Shown: positions 1 to 9,172, counted from the stretch's first letter. The stretch: DNA of 64,000 nucleotides from Winogradskyella sp. (GCF_013213835.1 NZ_JABSSU010000003.1:487796-551795), one strand, 5' to 3'. The notes: generated by a model from the letters alone, not told the origin. A program made the numbers and translations.

Positions 1-2
1 TT

Positions 3-74
3 TTTGATTCGCTCTTTCCAAAAGATTTAATTTCATTCGATAATCAAACAGGAAGTTTTAGGGTTTCTAAGTAA
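3..74 (+). CDS. 3' end of an unidentified protein gene (partial)
   Basis: An open frame enters from the left edge and ends at TAA 72-74; the visible 23 residues end in GSFRVSK. The stop lies about 110 bases before the rmuC start on the same strand. Too little is visible to name a family, and a chance open frame is possible at this length. Confidence 0.4.
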   Translation, partial: FDSLFPKDLISFDNQTGSFRVSK

Positions 75-182
75 TTCTTATCCTCGTGAAAGTAGGAATC
101 AACACTGTATCTAAACTAATCTCTTATCACTTTACACTTATAACATTTAGAACTATCTTTGATGAAATCTTTTTCATAACTA

Positions 183-1499
183 ATGAACGAAACACTTATT
201 CTCTTTATAGCAATTATCATCTCAGCCGGAATTGGTGCTTATATTGGACTAAAATTTGGGCAGTTAAAAAGTAAAAGTGATAAAAGCACACTTGAAGAAC
301 GCCAACTACAACTGAATAATACCATCAACGAGTTAAAACAAACTGTTGAAAAAACAGAAACAGAACGCGAAGAAATAAGAAGAGAAAAAGAATTTCTAAA
401 TACCGAACTTTCTAGACGTAATACTGAGTTTGAAAACCTTCAACAACAAAATCTTAAACGTGATGAAGAATTAGCCAAACAACAAGAACAGCTTCGAAAA
501 GATTTTGAACTTATGGCTTCAAAAATTTTGGAAGAAAAATCAGAGAAATTCACTATCCAGAATAAAGAGAATATCAAAAATATTTTGAATCCACTCGAAG
601 AAAAGATAAAAACCTTCGAAAAGAAAGTTGAAGATTCTCAAAAGGAAAGCATTAGTATGCACTCCGCGTTAAAAGAGCAATTACTAGGGCTTAAAGACCT
701 TAACCAACAAATGGCTAAGGAAGCCACCAACCTAACTAAGGCGCTTAAAGGCGATAGTAAAACCCAAGGTAATTGGGGCGAATTGGTGTTAGAACGTGTA
801 TTAGAAAAATCTGGATTAGAAAAAGATAGAGAATATTTTGTACAACAAAATTTTCAGAGAGAAGATGGTACACGTGTTATGCCAGATGTTGTATTGCATT
901 TACCAGACTCTAAAAAGATGATTATTGATTCTAAGGTATCATTAACGGATTACGAACGTATGGTCAATGCCGAAGATGAAGAGCGTAACATCTATTTAAA
1001 ATCCCACGTCAATTCTATTAAAAAACATGTAGACCAGCTATCTGCAAAGAACTATCAGGACTTATATGATATAGAGTCACCAGATTTTGTACTTATGTTT
1101 ATTCCGATAGAACCTGCTTTTGCAGTTGCCATAAACGAAGACAACACACTCTATAATAAAGCCTTTGAACAAAATATAGTTATTGTAACACCTTCAACCC
1201 TACTGGCAACCTTACGCACTATTGATAGCATGTGGAACAATGAAAAGCAACAACAAAATGCCATTGAAATCGCGAGACAAGCTGGTGCTTTGTATGATAA
1301 GTTCGAAGGTTTGGTAACCGATTTAACTGGTGTAGGTAAAAAGATTGATGCTGCAAAAAGTGACTATTCTGCAGCGATGAATAAACTCGTAGAAGGACGT
1401 GGAAACCTTATCAGTCGTGTTGAAAATATTAAAAAAATGGGAGCGAAAGCAAAGAAATCGCTCCCTGATAGTATTATAAAAAGAGCTACAGAAGAATAA
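183..1499 (+). CDS. rmuC: DNA recombination protein RmuC
   Basis: 438 residues. One N-terminal membrane segment (about 4-24) is followed by a long charged coiled coil (about 30-130) and then the RmuC domain. Visible hallmarks are GNWGE at 196-200 and the PDVVLHLPDSKKMIIDSK stretch near 234-251, which fits the PD-(D/E)xK nuclease-like core proposed for the family. RmuC proteins limit inversions at short inverted repeats in E. coli; the exact biochemistry is not settled. It is probably membrane-anchored facing the cytoplasm. The ATG at 183 fits the start of the hydrophobic segment. The thioesterase gene follows after only 11 bases, so the two are likely co-transcribed. Confidence 0.93.
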   Translation: MNETLILFIAIIISAGIGAYIGLKFGQLKSKSDKSTLEERQLQLNNTINELKQTVEKTETEREEIRREKEFLNTELSRRNTEFENLQQQNLKRDEELAKQQEQLRKDFELMASKILEEKSEKFTIQNKENIKNILNPLEEKIKTFEKKVEDSQKESISMHSALKEQLLGLKDLNQQMAKEATNLTKALKGDSKTQGNWGELVLERVLEKSGLEKDREYFVQQNFQREDGTRVMPDVVLHLPDSKKMIIDSKVSLTDYERMVNAEDEERNIYLKSHVNSIKKHVDQLSAKNYQDLYDIESPDFVLMFIPIEPAFAVAINEDNTLYNKAFEQNIVIVTPSTLLATLRTIDSMWNNEKQQQNAIEIARQAGALYDKFEGLVTDLTGVGKKIDAAKSDYSAAMNKLVEGRGNLISRVENIKKMGAKAKKSLPDSIIKRATEE

Positions 1500-1510
1500 T
1501 TTATCTTACA

Positions 1511-2059
1511 ATGGATCATAAAACCATAGACTCATCTCGAGTACAAATTTCACAATTAATGCTACCATCTAATGCTAATTTTGGTGGTAAAATTCATGGT
1601 GGTTATGTCTTAAACCTTATGGACCAGATTGCCTTTGCTTGTGCTTCTAAGCATTCTGGTAGTTATTGTGTTACGGCTTCTGTAGATACTGTAGATTTTA
1701 TAAACCCAATTGAAGTTGGCGAATTGGTTACTATGAAAGCATCGGTAAATTATGTAGGTAGATCCTCAATGGTTGTTGGTATACGAGTAGAATCTGAGAA
1801 TATTCAAACTGGTGAAACTAAACATTGTAATTCTTCATACTTTACTATGGTAGCTAAAGGAGACCATGGTAAACCAACGGAAGTTCCTGGGCTCATTATT
1901 AATGATAAGGTTGAAGTGATGCGCTTCCTTAAAGCCATAAAGCGTTCAGAAACCAAACGTCAACGTAAACTAGAATTTGATAGCACTAACTTTTCTGTTG
2001 AAAATTACCTTAAAGAACTAGAAGGTTATAGAGTAAAAGTCACGTTACCTGAAAACTAA
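1511..2059 (+). CDS. acyl-CoA thioesterase, hotdog fold (YciA/ACOT-like)
   Basis: 182 residues. The N-terminal half carries the acyl-CoA thioesterase hotdog signature: NANFGGKIHGG at about 21-31 followed by LMDQIAF, where Asn23 and Asp38 sit where the catalytic pair of YciA-type enzymes lies. The later stretch with TASVDTVDF and VNYVGRSSM fits the central helix and sheet. Predicted to hydrolyse acyl-CoA to free acid plus CoA in the cytoplasm; chain-length preference cannot be read. The C-terminal 40 residues are a basic extension beyond one hotdog domain. It lies 11 bases after rmuC and is closed by a hairpin terminator. Confidence 0.88.
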   Translation: MDHKTIDSSRVQISQLMLPSNANFGGKIHGGYVLNLMDQIAFACASKHSGSYCVTASVDTVDFINPIEVGELVTMKASVNYVGRSSMVVGIRVESENIQTGETKHCNSSYFTMVAKGDHGKPTEVPGLIINDKVEVMRFLKAIKRSETKRQRKLEFDSTNFSVENYLKELEGYRVKVTLPEN

Positions 2060-2061
2060 AA

Positions 2062-2095
2062 AAGTCATTCCTATATTTAGAAATGACTTGTTTTT
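2062..2095. terminator. intrinsic terminator, probably bidirectional
   Basis: Perfect 8-bp inverted repeat AAGTCATT / AATGACTT (2062-2069 and 2082-2089) followed by a T run. It lies between the convergent thioesterase gene and the T9SS cargo gene. Confidence 0.75.
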
Positions 2096-2115
2096 ATATT
2101 TTAAATATTAATTAT

Positions 2116-3006
2116 TTATTGCTTAATAAATCTTTTAGTCTGCAGAAAATCATTCCCGCTAACTCTTACTAGATATACTCCACTTTTCCAATTAGAAATA
2201 TTAACTGTCTTACGCAATTGTGTAATCTTTCCATGATAAACACGTTTTCCCAACACATCAAATACTTCTAACTTAATATTATTATTTATGTTTGGTAATT
2301 CAATGTTTAGGCTATTTTTTCCTGGATTAGGGGAAATTTCAAAATCCTTAGTGTTTTGTTCAAAGTCGTTATTACTCAAAAGTGCCTGCGCAGTGATATT
2401 ATCGATGTGCATTTCAGCACTAGTAACTTGACCACGCCAAGCTGGATTATTATTACTAATAATTCTCATTTCAGTTACATTAGCCAATGTCGCATTTATA
2501 TCTGTTCCTGCATTACCACCATCTAAACCATCTGAAACTGAAGTCCAATCCGCAGAATTAACATTGATATTAAGATCCGACCAACCAGAACCAGCTTCAA
2601 CTAAATATCCAGCTGTTGTAGAAAATTTACCACCTGGACCTGTAATGGAAAGTCGCACAGTTATGTTTGAATTTAATGCTCTTACTTTTAATGCTATATT
2701 ATCAATATTTTGGCTTGTTGGGTTGGTACTATTCCAATCACCTACCCATGACGTGGTGTTTCTTATAATCATTCGTGATCCAGCACCAGCACCAGCACCA
2801 GTTGTAAAATCTCTTAAATAATTACCAGTAGTACCTGCTTGCTCATCGTCTGGAGCGTTTTCAACAGTCTCTGTAGGTGAGCCATTTTCAAACCAACCTT
2901 GTTTGGTGCCATCCTCAAAATCATCAACTTGTCCTACTGTTACTTGAGAGTATAACAACGAAGAATATAAACTAATTAGAAGTATTGCAAGTAATCTTAT
3001 TTTCAT
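2116..3006 (-). CDS. secreted protein with T9SS type A sorting domain and CBM-like domain
   Basis: 296 residues. A signal peptide (about 1-20, ending SLLYSQ) is followed by a Gly/Thr/Asn-rich beta-sandwich-like region (about 25-210) with a pattern seen in carbohydrate-binding-like domains: a start with VDDFEDGTKQGW and an end with MHIDNITA. The last 75 residues are a typical type A sorting domain: SPNPGKNSLNIEL, then LEVFDVLGKRVY, then WKSGVYLVRV and a basic end (KRFIKQ). Expected to cross the outer membrane by the type IX system and be released or surface-attached. No catalytic motif is seen, so a ligand-binding role is only inferred. Confidence 0.85.
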   Translation of the reverse strand: MKIRLLAILLISLYSSLLYSQVTVGQVDDFEDGTKQGWFENGSPTETVENAPDDEQAGTTGNYLRDFTTGAGAGAGSRMIIRNTTSWVGDWNSTNPTSQNIDNIALKVRALNSNITVRLSITGPGGKFSTTAGYLVEAGSGWSDLNINVNSADWTSVSDGLDGGNAGTDINATLANVTEMRIISNNNPAWRGQVTSAEMHIDNITAQALLSNNDFEQNTKDFEISPNPGKNSLNIELPNINNNIKLEVFDVLGKRVYHGKITQLRKTVNISNWKSGVYLVRVSGNDFLQTKRFIKQ

Positions 3007-3081
3007 AGACTAGACATTATAATTATCCAAAGTACAATTTTTATGGACAAAAATTGAACCATTTTATAAAAAATAGATGAA

Positions 3082-5934
3082 CTACTTACTTAAATACATC
3101 TTACGTCGAGAATACAAATCGTAAAATTCGTCTTCTTTAAGGTTGTCTATAAACAAAATACTTTCACCTGTACTCTTCATTTCTGGTCCTAATTTCTTGT
3201 TTACATTAGGGAACTTATTGAAAGAGAACACTGGTTGCTTAATCGCATAACCATCTAATTGTGGATTAAAGTCAAAATCAGTCACCTTCTTCTCACCTAG
3301 CATTACTTTAGTCGCATAATTTACATATGGTTCTTTATATGCTTTTGCAATAAATGGTACAGTACGAGATGCTCTTGGGTTTGCTTCAATGATATAAACC
3401 GTATCATCTTTTATTGCAAACTGAATATTGATAAGACCTACAGTGTTTAATGCTAAAGCAATTTTCTTTGTATGGTCTTTAATTTGTTGCATCACAAACT
3501 CACCTAAGTTAAATGGTGGCAAGGTTGCATTACTATCACCTGAGTGAATTCCACAAGGCTCAATGTGCTCCATAATACCAATGATATACACATTTTCACC
3601 ATCACAAATGGCATCTGCCTCTGCTTCAATAGCACCATCTAAATAATGGTCTAAAAGTAATTTGTTGTTTGGTATTTTTCTTAAAAGGTCAACAACGTGC
3701 TCTTCTAATTCTTGCTTGTTGATTACAATCTTCATGCCTTGTCCACCAAGTACATAAGATGGTCTCACTAAAATTGGAAAGTCTAATTTATCTGCAATGG
3801 CAAGAGCCTCATCAGCAGTTTCTGCTGTATCAAACTCAGGATAAGGAATGTTGTTTTCTTTTAATAAGGTTGAAAAGTTTCCTCTATCTTCAGCTAAATC
3901 TAACGATTGAAAACTTGTCCCAAGAATCTTAACACCATAACGTTCTAATTTTTCAGCAAGCTTTAAAGCTGTTTGCCCGCCTAACTGAACGATAACACCT
4001 TCTGGCTTTTCATGCTGAATGATGTCGTAAATATGTTCCCAGAATACTGGTTCAAAATATAACTTATCTGCAATATCAAAATCTGTAGATACCGTTTCTG
4101 GGTTACAGTTAATCATGATGGTTTCGTAACCACATTCTGCAGCTGCTAATACACCATGTACACAACAGTAATCAAACTCAATTCCTTGGCCAATTCTGTT
4201 TGGACCAGAACCTAATACAATAATTTTCTTTTTATCTGAGACAACACTTTCATTAGCAACAGAAACCACACCATCTGCCGTTTCTACTTCACTTTCAAAC
4301 GTTGAATAGTAATATGGGGTTTGTGCTTTAAACTCGGCAGCACAAGTATCAACGAGTTTATAAACTCTATTGATTTTAAGCTCTCTACGTCTGTTGTAAA
4401 CTTCACTTTCAAGACAATTAAGCATATGCGCTATCTGTCTGTCACCATATCCTTTTTGTTTAGCTTCTAATAACAGCTCTTTATCTATAGTATCTACAGT
4501 ATATGTAGAAATCTCTTTTTGTAATTGGAATAATTCCTCATATTGCTTTAAATACCACATATCTATTTTTGTGATATCATGAATACGACTTAATGGAATA
4601 CCCATTTCAATGGCATCAAAAATAACGAAAACTCTATCCCAACTCGCATGAGTTAGTTTTTCAATGATTTGGTCATAATTCTTGTAACCTTTTCCATCTG
4701 CACCAAGACCATTACGTTTAATTTCTAATGACTGCGTTGCTTTGTGAAGTGCTTCTTGGAAAGAACGTCCAATCGCCATTACTTCACCCACAGCTTTCAT
4801 TTGTAAACCTAAAGTTCTATCAGAACCTTCAAATTTATCAAAGTTCCAACGTGGTATTTTTACGATGACATAGTCTAATGTTGGTTCAAATAATGCAGAA
4901 GTAGATTTTGTAATTTGATTACTTAATTCATCTAAAGTATAACCTAAAGCTAACTTCGCTGCAATCTTAGCAATTGGGTAACCCGTTGCTTTACTTGCTA
5001 AAGCCGAAGAACGCGATACACGTGGATTAATCTCAATCGCTATTATTTCTTCTTCTTCATCTGGACTAACAGCAAACTGTACATTACATCCACCAGCAAA
5101 ATCACCAATACTTCGCATCATATGAATTGCCATATCACGCATTTTTTGGAACGTCTTATCTGATAATGTCATTGCAGGTGCAACAGTAATAGAATCACCA
5201 GTATGGATTCCCATTGGGTCCATATTTTCAATTGTACAGATAATAACAACGTTATCATTTTTATCTCTAAGTAACTCTAGCTCGTACTCTTTCCAACCCA
5301 TCATTGCTTTATCAATCATTACCTCATGGATTGGTGAAATTTCTAAACCACGAGTCAATGCTTTATCAAATTCTGCTTCATCATACACAATAGAAGCTCC
5401 TGCTCCACCTAATGTAAATGATGCTCTAATACATAATGGAAAACCAAATTCTTGTGCTATTTCTTTTCCTTTTAAGAAAGAAGTTGCAGTAGCCTGAGGT
5501 GCCATGCCAACACCAATTTCAGTCATTAATTCTCTAAACTTCTCTCTATCTTCTGTAATATTAATAGCATCAATATCAACACCTATAATTTCTACGCCAA
5601 AATCTTCCCAAATTCCTTTTTCATCAGCTTCAATACAAAGATTTAATGCTGTTTGTCCACCCATTGTTGGTAAAACAGCATCTATTTGAGGATGCTCTTT
5701 TAAAATCTTTAAAATAGATTTTGTATTCAATGGCAATAGATAAACATGATCCGCCATTGATGGATCTGTCATTATCGTTGCAGGATTAGAATTAATAAGA
5801 ACAGTCTCAATGCCATCTTCTCTTAATGAACGTAATGCTTGAGAACCAGAATAATCAAACTCACACGCTTGACCGATTACAATTGGACCTGAACCTATAA
5901 GTAAAATTGATTTGATTTTGTCGTTTTTTGGCAT
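3082..5934 (-). CDS. carB: carbamoyl-phosphate synthase large subunit, short form
   Basis: 950 residues. Makes carbamoyl phosphate from bicarbonate, ATP and ammonia supplied by CarA, for pyrimidines and arginine. The two homologous ATP-grasp halves are visible: the first begins with GSGPIVIGQACEFDYSG (about 14-30) and the second with GSGPNRIGQGIEFDYCC near residue 575. Ligand motifs such as EINPRVSRSSALASKATG and EANPRASRTVPFIAKA close the halves. The chain ends soon after GPEMKSTGE, about 120 residues short of the roughly 1070-residue E. coli enzyme, so the C-terminal MGS-like allosteric domain (UMP, IMP and ornithine site) is missing. The DNA shows a clean stop and no decayed remainder. carA is not in the window. 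Confidence 0.96.
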   Translation of the reverse strand: MPKNDKIKSILLIGSGPIVIGQACEFDYSGSQALRSLREDGIETVLINSNPATIMTDPSMADHVYLLPLNTKSILKILKEHPQIDAVLPTMGGQTALNLCIEADEKGIWEDFGVEIIGVDIDAINITEDREKFRELMTEIGVGMAPQATATSFLKGKEIAQEFGFPLCIRASFTLGGAGASIVYDEAEFDKALTRGLEISPIHEVMIDKAMMGWKEYELELLRDKNDNVVIICTIENMDPMGIHTGDSITVAPAMTLSDKTFQKMRDMAIHMMRSIGDFAGGCNVQFAVSPDEEEEIIAIEINPRVSRSSALASKATGYPIAKIAAKLALGYTLDELSNQITKSTSALFEPTLDYVIVKIPRWNFDKFEGSDRTLGLQMKAVGEVMAIGRSFQEALHKATQSLEIKRNGLGADGKGYKNYDQIIEKLTHASWDRVFVIFDAIEMGIPLSRIHDITKIDMWYLKQYEELFQLQKEISTYTVDTIDKELLLEAKQKGYGDRQIAHMLNCLESEVYNRRRELKINRVYKLVDTCAAEFKAQTPYYYSTFESEVETADGVVSVANESVVSDKKKIIVLGSGPNRIGQGIEFDYCCVHGVLAAAECGYETIMINCNPETVSTDFDIADKLYFEPVFWEHIYDIIQHEKPEGVIVQLGGQTALKLAEKLERYGVKILGTSFQSLDLAEDRGNFSTLLKENNIPYPEFDTAETADEALAIADKLDFPILVRPSYVLGGQGMKIVINKQELEEHVVDLLRKIPNNKLLLDHYLDGAIEAEADAICDGENVYIIGIMEHIEPCGIHSGDSNATLPPFNLGEFVMQQIKDHTKKIALALNTVGLINIQFAIKDDTVYIIEANPRASRTVPFIAKAYKEPYVNYATKVMLGEKKVTDFDFNPQLDGYAIKQPVFSFNKFPNVNKKLGPEMKSTGESILFIDNLKEDEFYDLYSRRKMYLSK

Positions 5935-5953
5935 GCTATTGTGTTTTGTTTTG

Positions 5954-5961
5954 CAAAAATA
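5954..5961 (-). promoter_or_regulatory. Bacteroidota -7 element for carB
   Basis: On the minus strand this reads TATTTTTG, an exact TAnnTTTG match, 20 bases upstream of the carB ATG. No TTG was found at the -33 position. Confidence 0.45.
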
Positions 5962-5981
5962 GTTATGAATGGTGTATAAAA

Positions 5982-6009
5982 AAAGGCGTTACCAATAAGC
6001 AACACCTTT
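5982..6009 (-). terminator. terminator downstream of rpmH
   Basis: AAAGGCGTT (5982-5990) pairs with AACACCTTT (6001-6009), 8 of 9 positions, with the U tail on the minus strand. It separates rpmH from carB. Confidence 0.6.
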
Positions 6010-6032
6010 ATATTATTAACAATTGTTAATCA

Positions 6033-6194
6033 TTATTTTTTATGTCTAGATTCTGAAGACACAGACAATTTCTTTCTTCCTTTAGCTCTTCTACGTGCTA
6101 AAACTTTTCTTCCGTTAACAGAAGCCATTCTTTCTCTGAAACCGTGCTTGTTTCTTCTTTTTCTTTTTGACGGTTGAAACGTTCTTTTGCTCAT
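6033..6194 (-). CDS. rpmH: 50S ribosomal protein bL34
   Basis: 53 residues, starting [20 protein letters not shown] and ending SSESRHKK. This is the normal length and the near-invariant bL34 pattern (RTFQPSxRKRxxxHGFRxRM, then [17 protein letters not shown]). ATG is at 6192-6194 and the TAA at 6033-6035. A structural protein of the large ribosomal subunit, very basic, with no membrane segment. It has its own promoter (6260-6289) and terminator. It stands apart from rnpA and dnaA, with which rpmH is grouped in many other bacteria. Confidence 0.98.
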   Translation of the reverse strand: MSKRTFQPSKRKRRNKHGFRERMASVNGRKVLARRRAKGRKKLSVSSESRHKK

Positions 6195-6259
6195 GTCTTA
6201 TATCTTTAAAATCTTGAAATCTTTATTATATATGTTTGAGGCTTCCTCAAAACTGCGTG

Positions 6260-6289
6260 CAAATATACAACAAGTTTTTACTTTAACAA
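6260..6289 (-). promoter_or_regulatory. rpmH promoter, full Bacteroidota consensus
   Basis: The minus strand reads TTG (6287-6289), 19 bases, then TATATTTG (6260-6267). Spacing and both elements match the Bacteroidota housekeeping promoter, with a leader of roughly 60 bases to the rpmH ATG. Confidence 0.75.
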
Positions 6290-6323
6290 GTACCTAAATA
6301 AAAATATTTTTATTAGTTTTTAT

Positions 6324-6331
6324 TACCTTTG
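6324..6331 (+). promoter_or_regulatory. -7 element for the TPR membrane protein gene
   Basis: TACCTTTG, an exact TAnnTTTG match 26 bases before the ATG at 6358; no clear -33 TTG. Confidence 0.5.
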
Positions 6332-6357
6332 CTGACCTTAAAAAATATATAAGATAT

Positions 6358-6936
6358 ATGTTCAATAAAAATATAAAACTCGTCATTACAGGATTAATTA
6401 TAGCTTATGCCATATACCAATTTACAGAAGGATATATAGGTAATGGTATTATGTATATTCTTTTCTCAACGATATTTATTTTCTTATACTTTAAAAATGA
6501 AATGATACTATTGGCTTTCTTAAAATTGAGAAAGCAAGATTTTGAAGGTGCGAAGAAATGGCTAGATAAAATTAAAAATCCAGAAACGGCTCTTGTAAAA
6601 AAGCAACAAGGTTACCTCAACTACTTAAATGGTATAATGGTATCTCAGACCAATATGAATGAAGCTGAAAAATATTTTAAAAAAGCTATTAGTCTTGGTC
6701 TATCAATGGATCATGATTTAGCTATGGCAAAATTAAACCTTGCAGGTATCGCATTTTCTAAACGTCGTAAGCAAGAAGCAACTAAACTTTTATCTGAGGC
6801 TGAAAAATTAGACAAAAGAGATATGCTTGCAGACCAAATAAAAATGATGAAGCAACAGATGAAAAAGGCGTCAATACCAAGACAACATTACGGACAGCCA
6901 ACTTCTGCAAGACAACATAGAAGAAGTAGACGATAG
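6358..6936 (+). CDS. TPR-repeat membrane protein of unknown function
   Basis: 192 residues. Two closely spaced hydrophobic segments (about 7-24 and 29-46) are followed by a soluble helical region with TPR-like features: GYLNYLNGIMVSQTNMNEAEKYFKKAISLGL (about 83-113) and a second unit with AKLNLAGIAFSKRRKQEATKLLSEAEKL. The C-terminal 25 residues are rich in Arg, Gln and His and look disordered. The protein probably sits in the inner membrane with the TPRs in the cytoplasm, as a scaffold; no partner can be inferred from the neighbours. A weak hairpin with a T run lies just after the stop. Confidence 0.75.
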   Translation: MFNKNIKLVITGLIIAYAIYQFTEGYIGNGIMYILFSTIFIFLYFKNEMILLAFLKLRKQDFEGAKKWLDKIKNPETALVKKQQGYLNYLNGIMVSQTNMNEAEKYFKKAISLGLSMDHDLAMAKLNLAGIAFSKRRKQEATKLLSEAEKLDKRDMLADQIKMMKQQMKKASIPRQHYGQPTSARQHRRSRR

Positions 6937-7021
6937 TGAGTAGTGAAACTGCTACTTTTTAAATTGAAGCTGCAATCTTAAACACATAAACTTATTACTA
7001 TCTACTTTTATTAATAACTTA

Positions 7022-7951
7022 TTATTTGTAGTAACCTTCTTTAGGAATCTCAATTTTATATGACTTCCTTGACTTATTATTCAGATGTTTCTCTCTTAGC
7101 CATGGATTATGAATCTTTAGAATCTTATAATTAATACCAAAGGTTTTCGCAAACTGAGAAAAATCTGTAACTGCTGTATCTACTTCTACTTTATAAGTAG
7201 GAATTGCATTATATAACTGATTGGTATTAAAATTAAATCCATATTTAGTAGGATTATTTAGAATTTCTTTTAGAGCCACTATTCTAAATAAATAACGGCC
7301 TGTTTCTTCCCCTAACAACAAATCATAATAATTAGAGACTCCTTGCTCTTTTAACTTTTTAGATACGCCATAATTACCTGCATTATATGCTGCTGCAGCT
7401 AGCGTCCAAGAACCTAACTGATCTTTAGCCTTTTGAAGATATCTACAAGCCACTTCGGTAGCCATTTCTACATGGTAACGCTCATCAACATTCTTATTCA
7501 CCTCTAAACCGTTTTCTCTGCCTGTTGTTGCCATGATTTGCCATACACCAACTGCTTTTGCAGGTGACTTTGCTGTTGGTATTAGTCCACTTTCAATCAC
7601 AGCCAAATATTTGAAATCTTCTGGTATACCATTTTTCTTTAAAATTGGTTCAATAATTGGAAAGTACTTTTGCGTTCTTTTAAACATTAGAAGCCCATTA
7701 GATTGCCAATAGGTGTTCACCAACAATTCTCTATCCATACGTTCATAAATATCAGGATTCTCTATTGGTATTCTTTCACCAGCAAAATTTAAATCCTCTG
7801 GCATCTCTAAAGCATAGACGTTATAATCATTAACTAAAGGAGTTTCTTTTCCTATATTATTATCTGATGGTGCTTTTTGCATGGAAAAAATAAATAATCC
7901 CGATACTCCAATTAATCCAATTGCTGCGAATATGTTTTTTAAAATTTGCAT
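7022..7951 (-). CDS. lytic transglycosylase, MltD-like, with LysM-like tail
   Basis: 309 residues from the ATG at 7949-7951. The frame stays open upstream to 8029, but that would run into the hydrolase gene, and the signal/anchor sequence starts naturally at MQILKNIFAAIGLIGVSG. The SLT domain is complete: catalytic Glu120 in YLAVIESGL, GVWQIM at 135-140 and AYNAGNYG at 188-195. The C-terminus (DFSQFAKTFGINYKILKIHNPWL) resembles a LysM-type glycan-binding segment. It should cleave the MurNAc-GlcNAc bond in the periplasm to form anhydro-muropeptides. It lies 46 bases after the hydrolase gene, probably in the same transcript. Confidence 0.9.
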   Translation of the reverse strand: MQILKNIFAAIGLIGVSGLFIFSMQKAPSDNNIGKETPLVNDYNVYALEMPEDLNFAGERIPIENPDIYERMDRELLVNTYWQSNGLLMFKRTQKYFPIIEPILKKNGIPEDFKYLAVIESGLIPTAKSPAKAVGVWQIMATTGRENGLEVNKNVDERYHVEMATEVACRYLQKAKDQLGSWTLAAAAYNAGNYGVSKKLKEQGVSNYYDLLLGEETGRYLFRIVALKEILNNPTKYGFNFNTNQLYNAIPTYKVEVDTAVTDFSQFAKTFGINYKILKIHNPWLREKHLNNKSRKSYKIEIPKEGYYK

Positions 7952-7997
7952 AGCGTATTTTTCTTTAAATATAAGTGTCAATTTAATCCTTTCAAAA

Positions 7998-8660
7998 TCA
8001 AGATTCAATAATATTTGGTAAATTTTCATTAAACCAATGGTATTTGGTAATAATCATGGCGTGTGTTCCACCTTTAACAACAATTGTACCATCTGTACAT
8101 GAATTCGGAAACACAGTATCCTTATCTCCATGAATGTAAATCACATCATCCATTGGTTCTTCCTGATCCCAACAGACTATCTGTTTTATAGACCAATCTA
8201 AGTAATGCTTATCAGAGACATACAGATATCTTCTGTAATTATCTATACGCTTTTTCATAGTTTCGCCAAAAGCATACTTGGCCAAGGTTTCAACGTTTTT
8301 AACTAAATGTGTTGGTAATATTTTATAAATCTTAGTGTACTTCGCAAGTTTCATACGTTTTGGTAATTCGTGACGAGACTTTATACTCGAAACCACAATA
8401 ATTTTTTTAAAGTCTTTATACTTTCGCATTTCTTGAGCTAAGATTCCACCAAAAGACACACCTAAAAGCACGACATTATCATGTTTTATTTCCTCATTCA
8501 TTCGTTTGGCATAGCTTGTTAAGCTTTCATTTTTCTTTGGAAGAAACCATTCTAACCAATGTATTTTATACTTGTCTTCTGGAAGCTTAATGTACTCAAA
8601 AATAGTAGGGTTAGCAGCCATACCAGGCATTAAATACACATGTGTTAAAACTCTATTCAT
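7998..8660 (-). CDS. alpha/beta hydrolase of unknown substrate
   Basis: 220 residues with an alpha/beta-hydrolase layout. The nucleophile elbow is GVSFGG with Ser69, an acid is likely in YIHGDKDTVFP (Asp near 180), and the His is in GGTHAMI near 198. The oxyanion region is HVYLMPGMAAN at the N-terminus. No signal peptide is seen, so it is probably cytoplasmic. The substrate cannot be told; an ester or thioester is only a class-level guess. It is encoded just upstream of the lytic transglycosylase gene. Confidence 0.82.
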   Translation of the reverse strand: MNRVLTHVYLMPGMAANPTIFEYIKLPEDKYKIHWLEWFLPKKNESLTSYAKRMNEEIKHDNVVLLGVSFGGILAQEMRKYKDFKKIIVVSSIKSRHELPKRMKLAKYTKIYKILPTHLVKNVETLAKYAFGETMKKRIDNYRRYLYVSDKHYLDWSIKQIVCWDQEEPMDDVIYIHGDKDTVFPNSCTDGTIVVKGGTHAMIITKYHWFNENLPNIIES

Positions 8661-8749
8661 TACTGTTTATAGGCTTTTAAAAAGGAAAGGTAATTGATTA
8701 TGATTTAATGTTTTAACAACCTCAATTTAAAATTTATGTTAAATTTTTG

Positions 8750-8757
8750 TACCTTTG
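8750..8757 (+). promoter_or_regulatory. -7 element for the small GNAT gene
   Basis: TACCTTTG, an exact TAnnTTTG match 64 bases before the ATG at 8822. Confidence 0.5.
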
Positions 8758-8821
8758 CCCTGCAAAACTATGAAATATAGTTCCCACCTACCAACCTTAA
8801 CTTTATAAACGAAGAAAAATT

Positions 8822-9118
8822 ATGACAGAAACTGCTGAATTGATTGATAATGACTTTCTACGCCAATACGAATTAAAGGTTGAAAATAACATGGCTGTTA
8901 TAGAATACTCTTTGCAAGAGCGCAAAATATTCTTAACTAAAATGGTAATTCCTGAGACTATTGAATCAACCGATTTTAAAAAAGAATTTTTAGAATTAGT
9001 TTTTGCTGATATTAAAGATAGAAATATCAGTGTTGTTCCTACCAGTCCTGAAATTGCAAAATTTGTAAGAAGCAATAGAAAATACAAACGAATGTTACCT
9101 GTTGGTATTAGAATATAA
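8822..9118 (+). CDS. small GNAT-like N-acetyltransferase (YidJ-type)
   Basis: 98 residues. The layout fits the short GCN5-related acetyltransferases: an N-terminal beta hairpin (LKVENNMAVIEYSLQERKIFLTKMVIP), a helix, then the typical end VVPTSPEIAKFVRSNRKYKRML. In longer relatives the last part reads as C-x-F/Y-x(n)-P-Y; here the Cys is absent. Cytoplasmic. The substrate is unknown and catalytic activity uncertain because the acetyl-CoA pyrophosphate loop is not obvious. Single gene with its own promoter and a strong terminator. Confidence 0.75.
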   Translation: MTETAELIDNDFLRQYELKVENNMAVIEYSLQERKIFLTKMVIPETIESTDFKKEFLELVFADIKDRNISVVPTSPEIAKFVRSNRKYKRMLPVGIRI

Positions 9119-9141
9119 AATTGAAACATATTTTATAAAAA

Positions 9142-9172
9142 AAACCGAAACTTTTGAGTTTCGGTTTTTTTT
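9142..9172. terminator. strong bidirectional terminator
   Basis: Perfect 10-bp stem AAACCGAAAC / GTTTCGGTTT (9142-9151, 9158-9167) with a 6-base loop and A/T runs on both sides, between convergent genes. Confidence 0.88.

Noticed and set aside
6937..6965. Weak hairpin AGTAG...CTACT with T run after the TPR gene as a terminator
   Set aside because: Only a 5-bp stem; too weak to call as a separate feature.
7952..8029. Longer N-terminus for the lytic transglycosylase
   Set aside because: It would overlap the upstream hydrolase gene and hide the signal sequence that starts at the ATG ending at 7951.
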